Positions 24,433-32,080 of a DNA stretch of 37,517 nt are shown in pieces. The first letter of the stretch is position 1. Each line of letters begins with the position of its first letter. The notes beneath the pieces are model-generated. The model saw nothing but the letters and a program-made list of their open reading frames with translations. It was not told where the DNA came from and did not search any database. The translations under genes were made by a program, and so were the position numbers. Origin of the DNA: Chlamydiota bacterium (lineage in GTDB: Bacteria > Chlamydiota > Chlamydiia > Chlamydiales > Rhabdochlamydiaceae). Where the stretch lies: contig JABDCS010000018.1 in the NCBI GenBank assembly GCA_013288005.1, positions 1-37,517 of the forward strand, in the 5' to 3' direction.

Positions 24433-25185
24433 CTATTCCTCTCTAACAACTTTAAGAGGAGAAAATGCTTGCTGGACAGGCATGACTTCAAGTGTGTTAA
24501 TATTTACATGCTTAGGTGTCGAAGCACAAAAGAGGATCGTTTTTGCGATGTCTTGCGGCCGAAGGGGGCGGGTTTTATCGTAAACACTTTTAGCTCTAGC
24601 CTCATCACCGCGAAAACGTACGATCGAAAATTCTGTCTCGCCTACAAGACCAGGCTCGACACAGGTAACACGAACTCCAGTTCCTAATAAATCAGATCGC
24701 AAACATAACGTAAATTGATGAATGAATGCCTTAGTCCCACAATATATAGCACCGCCGGGATAGGGATAATTGCCCGCAACGGATCCTAGATTAATAATAT
24801 GACCTTGATTGCGTTTGATCATTCCCTGAAGGGCACTGTGCGTGCAATAAAGGAGCCCGTTAATATTTACATCGATGCACTTTTGCCAATCATCCAATTT
24901 TCCCTCTTGAGCCGGTTCTAAACCTAAAGCCATACCTGCATTATTGACTAAAACGTCGATCGCCCCAATTTGCTCTTCTATTGCAGCGAACGTTGTTTCA
25001 ACTTCCTCTCGCGAAGAGACATCTAAAGGGAAAACTAACGCTCTCTTTTCTCCCAATTCCTTTTGCAACACTTCTAATTTATCTTTACGACGCGCTAAAA
25101 GAACTACTTTGTGCCCTGCTTCAAAAAAACACTTAGCCGTAGCAGCTCCGATACCAGCAGATGCGCCCGTAATAACGATATTCAT
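24433..25185 (-). CDS. Short-chain dehydrogenase/reductase (YdfG-like)
   Basis: A 250-residue NAD(P)H-dependent oxidoreductase of the classical SDR family. The cofactor motif is TGASAGIGAATAKCF at the N-terminus, with ARRKDKLEVL after the second strand (the Arg pair favours NADP). NNAG is present, the catalytic Ser is in NLGSVAG, and Tyr-Lys in YCGTKAFIHQF. The end, EVMPVQQAFSPLKVVRE, is typical of YdfG/Serp-type 3-hydroxy acid dehydrogenases. The substrate cannot be told. It starts two bases after the stop of the outer-membrane-type gene, so the two are cotranscribed. Confidence 0.92.
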   Translation of the reverse strand: MNIVITGASAGIGAATAKCFFEAGHKVVLLARRKDKLEVLQKELGEKRALVFPLDVSSREEVETTFAAIEEQIGAIDVLVNNAGMALGLEPAQEGKLDDWQKCIDVNINGLLYCTHSALQGMIKRNQGHIINLGSVAGNYPYPGGAIYCGTKAFIHQFTLCLRSDLLGTGVRVTCVEPGLVGETEFSIVRFRGDEARAKSVYDKTRPLRPQDIAKTILFCASTPKHVNINTLEVMPVQQAFSPLKVVREE

Positions 25186-25187
25186 AT

Positions 25188-26276
25188 TTAATCTTTTGCA
25201 CGGCTTACATTGAAGCTCAAACTCATACTTATTACACCGGATACAAACTTAGAAGTATTACGTCCATAAACATCGAACCAAACCCCAGCTAAAAAATTGA
25301 GATTAGCTGTAGGATTATATTCTATGGCGGGGGCAAAGCTCAGTTGATCGCTATATCCCCCGCCAACTGCTGCTGTTGAACCAGTTGATGTTGTTCCCGC
25401 TGTTCCATGAAAAGTTGTTTTGTTAGCCCACACATATACCGCATCAAGAGCAACTACCCATTTTTGTGTGAAGCTGTATTCCATGGCAGCGTCCACTTGC
25501 TGAGAATTACCGGGACGCACTTTTCCTGCCGTTCCGAAACCTCCACCATAAGCATTGAAATTCCTTACACTGACAGAGGAGGGTATTGTATAGGAATATA
25601 ATGCACGTAAATTCACAGGATGCTTACGCGACCAGAAAAACAACTTACTAATACGTAGTCCAAACTGACTTTGGAATGAGCCTGAACCAGCGCCATCGAG
25701 TCCAAATTTTCTTGGACTAAGGCGCTGGTACTTACCTGTTGGAAATATTTCATTAAATACGAATTTAATAGCAGGTCGCTTCAGGTCTTCTTTAAGTATC
25801 GGGAAACCCACACCTACTAAGGTATCGCCAAATCCACCATCATGTTTTCCACTTTGCCAACTGACAAATCCCTGTAAGGCTACGATCATATCGAGCCAAT
25901 CAGTCAATCCAAATTGCAATCCCGTAATGGATGGATTAACCACCCAGCGATCGGGAATATTCACACTCTTTCTTTTAGAATTCCAAACAGCGTAATTATC
26001 AGTGACAAATAGATAGGGCTGAATATTGGCAGAGCCCGGCGGCATCATATGGGCGCCGCCTGTTAAGAGAGGCCCAGAATACCAGGGGTTAAACATTTCT
26101 TGAGCTTCTTTAAATAATCTCTCATTCGCATCTAATTCAAGCTGAATTTCCTGAGGTGTCTTTATAGGTTCTTCTTGAATGAATTCTCTCACTTGATACT
26201 CATCTTGATAAGTTTCAGCGAAAGAAAAAAATGGAATGGATGTGGTGATAAGAAGAGCAAATAAAAAATGTTTCAT
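25188..26276 (-). CDS. Predicted outer-membrane beta-barrel protein
   Basis: A 362-residue exported protein. A signal peptide of about 20 residues ends at FSFA before ETYQ. After a charged helical stretch, the mature part from about residue 75 shows alternating polar/apolar strands, many aromatic girdle residues (WVVNPSITGLQFGLTDWLDM, GVWFDVYG) and Gly-rich turns, as in porin-like or phenol-transport-like barrels. The chain ends in SLSFNVSRAKD rather than a terminal Phe, which is unusual for BAM substrates, though SLSFNV could be the last strand with a short tail. Family not recognised. It leads a two-gene operon with the SDR gene. Confidence 0.75.
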   Translation of the reverse strand: MKHFLFALLITTSIPFFSFAETYQDEYQVREFIQEEPIKTPQEIQLELDANERLFKEAQEMFNPWYSGPLLTGGAHMMPPGSANIQPYLFVTDNYAVWNSKRKSVNIPDRWVVNPSITGLQFGLTDWLDMIVALQGFVSWQSGKHDGGFGDTLVGVGFPILKEDLKRPAIKFVFNEIFPTGKYQRLSPRKFGLDGAGSGSFQSQFGLRISKLFFWSRKHPVNLRALYSYTIPSSVSVRNFNAYGGGFGTAGKVRPGNSQQVDAAMEYSFTQKWVVALDAVYVWANKTTFHGTAGTTSTGSTAAVGGGYSDQLSFAPAIEYNPTANLNFLAGVWFDVYGRNTSKFVSGVISMSLSFNVSRAKD

Positions 26277-26296
26277 TCTTCCTCAAATAATATTTT

Positions 26297-26325
26297 TTAT
26301 TCACTTTTTTCATAATTTTAGGCAA
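26297..26325 (-). promoter_or_regulatory. Candidate promoter of the outer-membrane/SDR operon
   Basis: On the minus strand TTGCCT (26325-26320) and GAATAA (26302-26297) are 17 bases apart, giving a short leader before the ATG at 26276; GAGGAAG lies directly before the start codon. The -10 box is a poor match. Confidence 0.35.
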
Positions 26326-26390
26326 GTAGAGAAAGATGGGTTTGAAGTAAAAAGAGACTAAAATACTTTCTAGTAAAATGAGGAGATTTT

Positions 26391-26726
26391 ATGGCCGATC
26401 CAATGGAAGGGGCACAGAGCTCACGTCACATAACCCCCCAAGATCGTCTTCTGTATCAAAAAGAATACATGCAAGGAGCTGATCAATTTAAAAGGGCTCT
26501 TGATGAATATTCCCAAGCCCCCGAAGTCCATAAAAAAGAAGCTTTCCGCCAAGTAATGGTGAATGCTCTCCAGATTATGAATGAGACAGCCAGAGGCTTG
26601 AAAAGCCAAAGCCATCTTTCTTTGAACAAAAAAATCGAACAAGAGTTTGCAACTTATCAAACTAGTCAAGATGAGTCTGACAAATCTTTACTTGCTCAAG
26701 ATCTGGAAAAAGCCAAAAAACTTTAA
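26391..26726 (+). CDS. Small helical hypothetical protein
   Basis: A 111-residue protein that I do not recognise. It has no signal peptide or membrane helix and is predicted helical throughout, with Gln/Lys/Glu-rich amphipathic stretches such as YMQGADQFKRALDEYSQAPE and a central Ala/Met/Leu helix. AGGAG at 7-base spacing to the ATG makes it a well-marked gene. The size and amphipathic helices resemble small secretion-associated or TPR-like proteins of Chlamydiae, but there is no specific motif. It stands alone, followed by a 216-base AT-rich gap. Confidence 0.7.
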   Translation: MADPMEGAQSSRHITPQDRLLYQKEYMQGADQFKRALDEYSQAPEVHKKEAFRQVMVNALQIMNETARGLKSQSHLSLNKKIEQEFATYQTSQDESDKSLLAQDLEKAKKL

Positions 26727-26875
26727 ATCTCTGCTCGGCCTCTAAAAAAGTGCTCGATCAGCAGTTAAAGTTTATTTTGGATAGATCTTTGGCGCAAATT
26801 TTTTGAGATTTGCGACCGGTAAATCGACTTCATTAGTTTTTTAAAAAAAGATATAACTTATAAAACCTACTTTCC

Positions 26876-26905
26876 TTGACTTTTTGCATAGACTCTAGGA
26901 ATAAT
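26876..26905 (+). promoter_or_regulatory. Promoter of the pcnB-hydrolase-lpxB operon
   Basis: TTGACT at 26876-26881 and AATAAT at 26900-26905 are separated by 18 bases. The start would be near 26912, about 30 bases before the GTG at 26943. Confidence 0.55.
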
Positions 26906-26942
26906 AATCATTTCAAAAAAAGTCTCTGAAAAGCAACACCTC

Positions 26943-28208
26943 GTGCAGCAAACGATTTATCTACCAGGCGAACACTCTTTCCCTTTAGAACAGGTTGATA
27001 AAGATGCCCTCTACGTAATGGAAAAATTGCGTAATGCAGGACATTCTTGTTATCTGGTCGGAGGCAGCGTTCGCGATCTACTTCTAGAAAAAAAACCAAA
27101 AGATTTTGATATCTCTACTTCAGCTCTGCCTGAAGAAATTCGAAAAATCTTCCGCAATTGCATCTTAATAGGCCGCCGCTTTCGTTTAGCCCATATCCGT
27201 TTTGGCCGTAAGATTCTCGAGGTCTCTACTTTTCGTTCAGGTGACAATGAGTCAGAAAATTTAATCGTCCGCGATAATGAATGGGGCTCACCGGAACAAG
27301 ATGCTTTACGAAGAGATTTTACTATAAATGGTCTCTTTTACGATCCTTTTCAACATACAATTATTGATTATGTAGGCGGTTTTGCCGACCTAAAACAACG
27401 TAGTCTGCGTACGATTGGCCAGCCTTTTCTGCGGTTCAAACAAGATCCTGTTCGCATGATACGACTTTTAAAATTTGTAGCACGCTTTGGCTTTGCTATT
27501 GATCCTGACACAAAGATCGCGATGCTTGAATGCCGTTCTGAGATTACTAAAAGCTCGTCAGCACGTGTATTGGAAGAACTCTTGCGTATGTTAGAATCGG
27601 GAGCGGCTTTACCCTTCTTCGAACAACTCTCGCATTATGGGCTTCTCCAGCTCATACTCCCCTCTTTTGGAGAATTCTTAGAGAAGCCTGAAGGACAAGA
27701 TATTTATAGTTATTTACGCGAAGTAGACACCACATTTCATGCCCCTCACCTTCCTCCTCTCGATCGTTCAATTTTACTTGCCTGTTTGCTTTACCCATTT
27801 TTGTGTAAGAGAATCGAATCACGCTACTTAGATCGAGAAAAGATTCCCCATTTGGGCGAAATCCAACAAGAATCTTTCGCGATTATCGATGAGATATTCC
27901 ATGAGGCATTCCGCATTCCTCGTCGAATGAAGTATATGTTAGCGTCCATTTTGATCTCTCAGTACCGCCTTACACCCCTTGAAAAACGTAGATCCTCACG
28001 TCTTCGCGTGCCTCAAGATCCTGATTTCCTTCTCGCACTTAAATTTCTTGATATTCGAGCATGTATCGAACCTGGATTACAACAAACATGCGAAGAATGG
28101 CATGAAGCTTTTAAAAATGTTCAAGAAACGCCCGCTCGCAAGCGTAGAAGAAGGCGTAAACGCACAACTCCTTCCCCGACAAGTAATAAACCACCCCTTG
28201 CTTCATGA
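26943..28208 (+). CDS. pcnB: Poly(A) polymerase I
   Basis: Adds poly(A) tails to RNA 3' ends, marking them for decay. The 421-residue class II nucleotidyltransferase has CYLVGGSVRDLLLEKKPKDF, with the metal-binding pair DFD just after, and DALRRDFTINGLFYD, the RRDFT block that separates PcnB from tRNA nucleotidyltransferases only loosely. RMIRLLKFVARFGF is the neck-domain signature. The last 40 residues are very basic (KRRRRRKRTTPSP), as in PcnB. The start is GTG at 26943 with no clear Shine-Dalgarno sequence; no better in-frame start keeps the N-terminus. It overlaps the hydrolase gene by 4 bases. CCA-adding activity cannot be excluded from sequence. Confidence 0.88.
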   Translation: MQQTIYLPGEHSFPLEQVDKDALYVMEKLRNAGHSCYLVGGSVRDLLLEKKPKDFDISTSALPEEIRKIFRNCILIGRRFRLAHIRFGRKILEVSTFRSGDNESENLIVRDNEWGSPEQDALRRDFTINGLFYDPFQHTIIDYVGGFADLKQRSLRTIGQPFLRFKQDPVRMIRLLKFVARFGFAIDPDTKIAMLECRSEITKSSSARVLEELLRMLESGAALPFFEQLSHYGLLQLILPSFGEFLEKPEGQDIYSYLREVDTTFHAPHLPPLDRSILLACLLYPFLCKRIESRYLDREKIPHLGEIQQESFAIIDEIFHEAFRIPRRMKYMLASILISQYRLTPLEKRRSSRLRVPQDPDFLLALKFLDIRACIEPGLQQTCEEWHEAFKNVQETPARKRRRRRKRTTPSPTSNKPPLAS

Positions 28209-28990
28209 TGGCTCTCTATACAAGTGTCGATTTTGGGGAGAACTTAGAAATAGGATTCTCTGGGCCGCCGCTTGAAGAGGGCCCTCTTCCCACACTTTTT
28301 TATTTTGCCCTCTCTGCCCGAGACACTTTATGCGTAGATCCCTACAATCAGCCAGTTGTTTATCTTAGTGATAGAAAATTACGCATTTTTTCTATTACTT
28401 TGCCATTCCATGAATCACCAAGAGACCCTCACAAAGCTTTAATTGAGTGGTTCAATGCGTTTACAGAAAGACATGATATTCTTGCGCCTTTTATTGATGC
28501 TGTTACAAAGGTAATTATCAATATCGAAAGAGCAGGCCACCTCCTCCCCAACAAAGTAGGCATTGCAGGCCTTTCAAGAGGGGCTCTAATTGCCGCACAT
28601 ATTGCCGCTCGTTCGTCTTTCATCCACCACTTCGTAGGATATGCTCCATTAACTCAGCTCGGTCAAGCACGAGGATTTGCTTCTACAGAACACTTGGGTT
28701 CCGTTGGAGATTTGATCGCTCACTACAATATGGCCAATCTCATTCCCTCTCTAATCGGAAAAAACGTGCGTTTCCATGTGGGAAATCGTGATGTACTGAT
28801 AGGAACCGGAACGTGTTTCTCTTTCGTCGAAGAACTAACCGAAGCATGCTACCAGAATAAAATACGTTCTCCTCAGGTCGAACTCATCGTTTATCCTTCG
28901 ATTGGGTATTTGGGCCATGGCACTCCTAAAGCCATCTTTGAACAAGGGGCCGAGTGGATGAGGCAAAAGCTAGAGAGTCAAAATGACTAA
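28205..28990 (+). CDS. Alpha/beta-hydrolase
   Basis: A 261-residue hydrolase of the dienelactone-hydrolase-like or prolyl-oligopeptidase-like kind. The nucleophile elbow is GIAGLSRGALIAA (Ser in GLSRG); the acid is likely Asp in VGNRDVLIGT and the His that of GYLGHGTPKA. No signal peptide is seen, so it is cytosolic. Substrate unknown. It overlaps pcnB by 4 bases and lpxB by 8, so all three genes are translationally coupled; in Chlamydia pcnB and lpxB are neighbours, as I recall, so the hydrolase looks like an insertion into, or an ancestral member of, this operon. Confidence 0.85.
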   Translation: MMALYTSVDFGENLEIGFSGPPLEEGPLPTLFYFALSARDTLCVDPYNQPVVYLSDRKLRIFSITLPFHESPRDPHKALIEWFNAFTERHDILAPFIDAVTKVIINIERAGHLLPNKVGIAGLSRGALIAAHIAARSSFIHHFVGYAPLTQLGQARGFASTEHLGSVGDLIAHYNMANLIPSLIGKNVRFHVGNRDVLIGTGTCFSFVEELTEACYQNKIRSPQVELIVYPSIGYLGHGTPKAIFEQGAEWMRQKLESQND

Positions 28991-30200
28991 TACAAACTTC
29001 GACCTTTTCGTATTTGCAGGAGAAAAAAGTGGAGATCTGCATGGCGGTCATTTACTAAAAGAGCTTTATGCCATTTCCCCTTCTATCCGCATCACGGGGG
29101 TTGGAGGGCCTGCTATGCGCAACTCCAATATGCATTGCCTATTACCCATGGAAAACTTCCAAGTCATGGGGTTTGTCGATGTCTTTATGGCGCTACCGAG
29201 GCTGATCAAATATTTTTATCATATTAAAAAATCCATTCTCCTTACTCAGCCTTCAGCAGTTCTTCTGATTGATTATCCGGAATTCAATATTCGCTTAGCG
29301 ACTCATCTACGAAATGCAGGATTTAAAGGCCGTATCTTCCACTATATTTGTCCTTCTGTTTGGGCCTGGAGAAAAAATCGAATTTCGCAAATGGCCACGA
29401 CTCTCGATATGTTACTTTGCATCCTTCCCTTTGAAAAATCCTGTTTTAAAAACACTACGCTGCCCGTTCATTACGTTGGCCATCCCCTTATTTCTTCTAT
29501 TCAAAATTATCTTCCCCAACCACTGCCTTGCTTTTCGGATAATGATAAGACATCTAAAATACTCGCTATTTTTCCTGGGAGCCGAAAAAAAGAGCTGGAG
29601 AAAAATCTTACACTCCAACTTCTTGTAGCTAAAAAATTACGTAAGACCCATCCCTATCTCAAGATCGCTCTTTCTGTTTCGCATCCTTCATTCATCACTT
29701 TCATTCAGCAAGAAATGAAAAAAATAGGTTGGGGAATGGAACAGATCGAATTGATTTCTCATGATCAATCTTATGGTTTGATGCAAAATGCATATATCGC
29801 AATTGCGAAATCGGGGACAGTCACTCTAGAATTAGCTCTTCATGGCGTCCCGACAATTGTCACTTATGGCATCTCCTCCCTCGATGTCTTCATCGCGCGC
29901 AATCTTCTACGCATTGATATGCCCTACTATTGTCTGGTCAATATCCTTGCTAATGAAGAAGTGTTCAAAGAATTAATTGGACCGCATCTCTCTTTCGAGA
30001 CCCTTTTTACAGCGACAGAAGCGCTTTTAGACAACCCTCTGCTTTATGCAGATTGTCGAGAAAAGTGTGCAAAAGTCCGTGCTTTATTAGGTGAGGGGAA
30101 CGCCAGCCAAGCAGCTGCAAAACTTATAGCCGAATCTCTAGAAAATAACTGTAAACCACTCTTACAGCAGTCAGCACTCAGAAGATCGATAGAAACTTAA
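28983..30200 (+). CDS. lpxB: Lipid-A-disaccharide synthase
   Basis: Glycosyltransferase family 19 enzyme that joins UDP-2,3-diacylglucosamine with lipid X (2,3-diacylglucosamine-1-phosphate) to give the lipid A disaccharide at the inner membrane. The 405-residue chain has FAGEKSGDLHGGHLLKEL at the N-terminus, LIDYPEFNIRLATHL, CPSVWAWRKNRI and IFPGSRKKELEKN, all family blocks. The Ser-Gly-Thr-Val-Thr-Leu-Glu nucleotide-sugar site is present (AIAKSGTVTLELAL). It ends about 10-15 residues beyond the family core in a basic tail. Overlap with the hydrolase gene means coupled translation. Confidence 0.95.
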   Translation: MTNTNFDLFVFAGEKSGDLHGGHLLKELYAISPSIRITGVGGPAMRNSNMHCLLPMENFQVMGFVDVFMALPRLIKYFYHIKKSILLTQPSAVLLIDYPEFNIRLATHLRNAGFKGRIFHYICPSVWAWRKNRISQMATTLDMLLCILPFEKSCFKNTTLPVHYVGHPLISSIQNYLPQPLPCFSDNDKTSKILAIFPGSRKKELEKNLTLQLLVAKKLRKTHPYLKIALSVSHPSFITFIQQEMKKIGWGMEQIELISHDQSYGLMQNAYIAIAKSGTVTLELALHGVPTIVTYGISSLDVFIARNLLRIDMPYYCLVNILANEEVFKELIGPHLSFETLFTATEALLDNPLLYADCREKCAKVRALLGEGNASQAAAKLIAESLENNCKPLLQQSALRRSIET

Positions 30201-30244
30201 TTTTAAAAAAACTTTCTAATGTCTATTTTACTATAATAGGTTCT

Positions 30245-30709
30245 ATGAATAAAAATTTTAGCATCTACGTTGACAGACTTAAAGACGGTCAAACTCTCAC
30301 AATCGAGGAGGAAAGTTCTCCCGCTTTTCTAGACGTTACAGAAAATGAGTTGGCCTTCCCGTCACCTGTCTTCATTCATGGAAAAGCCTATCTCGCAGAT
30401 GACCACCTCATTCTACAGCTCGATATTCGCACAGAATACTCTATGCCTTGCTCTATCTGTAACGAAACGGCTAGAGTTCCATTAGAAATAAAAAATTTTT
30501 ACCATGTTGAACCTATTGAAGAAATTACCAGTCATATATTCGATTACACTAACCTTTTACGTGAAGACATCCTTCTACAAATCCCTCCTTTTGTCGAATG
30601 TCATGATGGCCAATGTCCAGAACGTAACTCTGTAAATCCCTATTTGAAAAAGAAAGCCCCTACTACCGCTCAAAAAGACCCTGTCTACTATCCCTTTTCA
30701 GATTTATAG
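30245..30709 (+). CDS. DUF177 / YceD-family protein
   Basis: A 154-residue protein of the YceD (DUF177) family, which sits upstream of rpmF in most bacteria and is needed for normal 23S rRNA accumulation. The pattern HLILQLDIRTEYSMPCSICN, with its CxxC, and the later FVECHDGQCPE cluster match the family's two Cys pairs. The end YYPFSDL is also typical. The spacing to rpmF is 57 bases. A TATAAT at 30233 lies only 6 bases before the ATG, so it is probably not this gene's promoter. Confidence 0.9.
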   Translation: MNKNFSIYVDRLKDGQTLTIEEESSPAFLDVTENELAFPSPVFIHGKAYLADDHLILQLDIRTEYSMPCSICNETARVPLEIKNFYHVEPIEEITSHIFDYTNLLREDILLQIPPFVECHDGQCPERNSVNPYLKKKAPTTAQKDPVYYPFSDL

Positions 30710-30766
30710 AGAAAAAAAACATGCGATATGACATGATTTCAGCTCATTAGTTTCGAGGATTATTTT

Positions 30767-30949
30767 ATGGCAGTACCACGTAATCGCACTTCCAATGCCC
30801 GTAAAAATTCACGCCGTGCCCACCACGCAAAAACCCCTGCAAATGTAACCGCTTGCTCCAATTGCGGAAAATCACGCCTTGCGCATCGCATTTGTCCTTC
30901 TTGCGGTTTTTATAATGGTCGCGCCGTGACGCATGCGAAAGAAGATTAA
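30767..30949 (+). CDS. rpmF: 50S ribosomal protein L32
   Basis: A 60-residue large-subunit protein. MAVPRNRTSNARKNSRRAHH is the usual N-terminus, and the CSNCG and CPSCG pairs form a zinc ribbon, in contrast to the zinc-free S14 and L36 of this window. GAGGA precedes the ATG. The final 17 bases overlap plsX. Confidence 0.97.
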   Translation: MAVPRNRTSNARKNSRRAHHAKTPANVTACSNCGKSRLAHRICPSCGFYNGRAVTHAKED

Positions 30950-31940
30950 ATCACTTAAAGAAAATTTTCGCATCGGCATAGATCTGATGGGCTGTGACAC
31001 GCAGCCCATGCAAATTTTATTGGCCATTGCAGAATTTGTTTCTCAGCTTCCTCCTTCTTTTTCTGTTGTTCTTCTTGGCACCTTAAATTCTTTTTCCCTT
31101 CCCTCCCATCCACGTCTTACGTACATCCATACAGACGAATTTATTACGATGGATGAAGACCCTCTCTATGCCGTAAGGCGCAAAAAAAAATCTTCGCTTT
31201 GTCTCGGCATCAAAATGTTGCGCGATAAAGAGATCGATGCTTTTATTTCTGCGGGCAATACAGGGGCCTTAATGGCTGCCGTTACCTTCTCTTTAGAAAA
31301 ACTTCCTGGAATAGAACGTCCTGCCCTCTTAGCTCTTGTGCCCACTTCGCAAGCACAATCAGTAGCTGTCCTAGATGTAGGGGCTAATCCGACCGCCAAA
31401 GCTAAGCAACTCCTTCAATATGCAGCTATGGGACTCGCCTTTCAAAAATGCCAAGGAGTGGAGAACCCCACAGTAGGTTTATTGAATATAGGCAGTGAAG
31501 AGAAAAAAGGAACGCACGAGGTTCGTGAAGCGTATCAACAATTAACAGAATTAAACGAAGGCAATCCGTCAAAACCCATTTTCCTCGGGAATATCGAGGG
31601 AAGAAGTGCCTTCAGTGGTTACGTAGATGTGATTGTTACAGATGGCTTTACGGGAAATATTTTTTTGAAGACATCAGAAGGAATTGCATCATTTATTTTA
31701 AGTCAAATCGAAGAACGTGAAAAAGACCCTTCAGCATATATTCTCAAAGAATTACGCAAACTTCTACATTATGCAGAATATCCTGGAGCGGTCATGTGCG
31801 GTATTGAAGGGATAGTGATGAAATGTCATGGAGATGGAATGCCAAACGCCTTTTGCGAAAGTCTTAAAGAAACTTGCCGTTTGCTCACCAATGACTTCCT
31901 CACAAAAATTAAAGATCAGCTTCGTGAAATCATTATTTAA
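30933..31940 (+). CDS. plsX: Phosphate acyltransferase PlsX
   Basis: Converts acyl-ACP to acyl-phosphate for glycerol-3-phosphate acylation in membrane lipid synthesis; peripheral on the inner membrane. The 335-residue protein carries IGIDLMGCDTQP (the usual form is A-L-D-A-M-G-G-D), SAGNTGALMAA, ERPALLALVPT and VLDVGANPTAKAKQLLQYA, and FTGNIFLKTSEG. The start overlaps the last 17 bases of rpmF, so translation is coupled. DUF177-rpmF-plsX order is standard. Confidence 0.95.
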   Translation: MRKKIKSLKENFRIGIDLMGCDTQPMQILLAIAEFVSQLPPSFSVVLLGTLNSFSLPSHPRLTYIHTDEFITMDEDPLYAVRRKKKSSLCLGIKMLRDKEIDAFISAGNTGALMAAVTFSLEKLPGIERPALLALVPTSQAQSVAVLDVGANPTAKAKQLLQYAAMGLAFQKCQGVENPTVGLLNIGSEEKKGTHEVREAYQQLTELNEGNPSKPIFLGNIEGRSAFSGYVDVIVTDGFTGNIFLKTSEGIASFILSQIEEREKDPSAYILKELRKLLHYAEYPGAVMCGIEGIVMKCHGDGMPNAFCESLKETCRLLTNDFLTKIKDQLREIII

Positions 31941-31956
31941 TCCAAAATCATAATTT

Positions 31957-32005
31957 AAAAAGCTCAGAAAATCGATCAAAATTTACTTTTGATACACCCT
32001 CTAAA
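31957..32005 (+). repeat. Dispersed intergenic repeat, copy C
   Basis: AAAAAGCTCAGAAAATCGAT followed by ATTTACTTTTGATACACCCT and CTAAA. It matches copy B (21457-21503) and copy A (minus strand, 3841-3884) over the whole length. It lies just after plsX and about 76 bases ahead of the RNase E/G gene. Confidence 0.85.
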
Positions 32006-32080
32006 ACCTTCTATTGAAATTTTCGAAGACAGACTCTAAGATTTGATCACTAATCCCATACCTAGTCTCAAGGCGTTTTC

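Noticed and set aside
30233..30238. Perfect TATAAT just before the DUF177 gene
   Set aside because: It lies 6 bases from the ATG and lacks a -35 partner, so it would give a leaderless transcript at best; treated as chance in AT-rich DNA.
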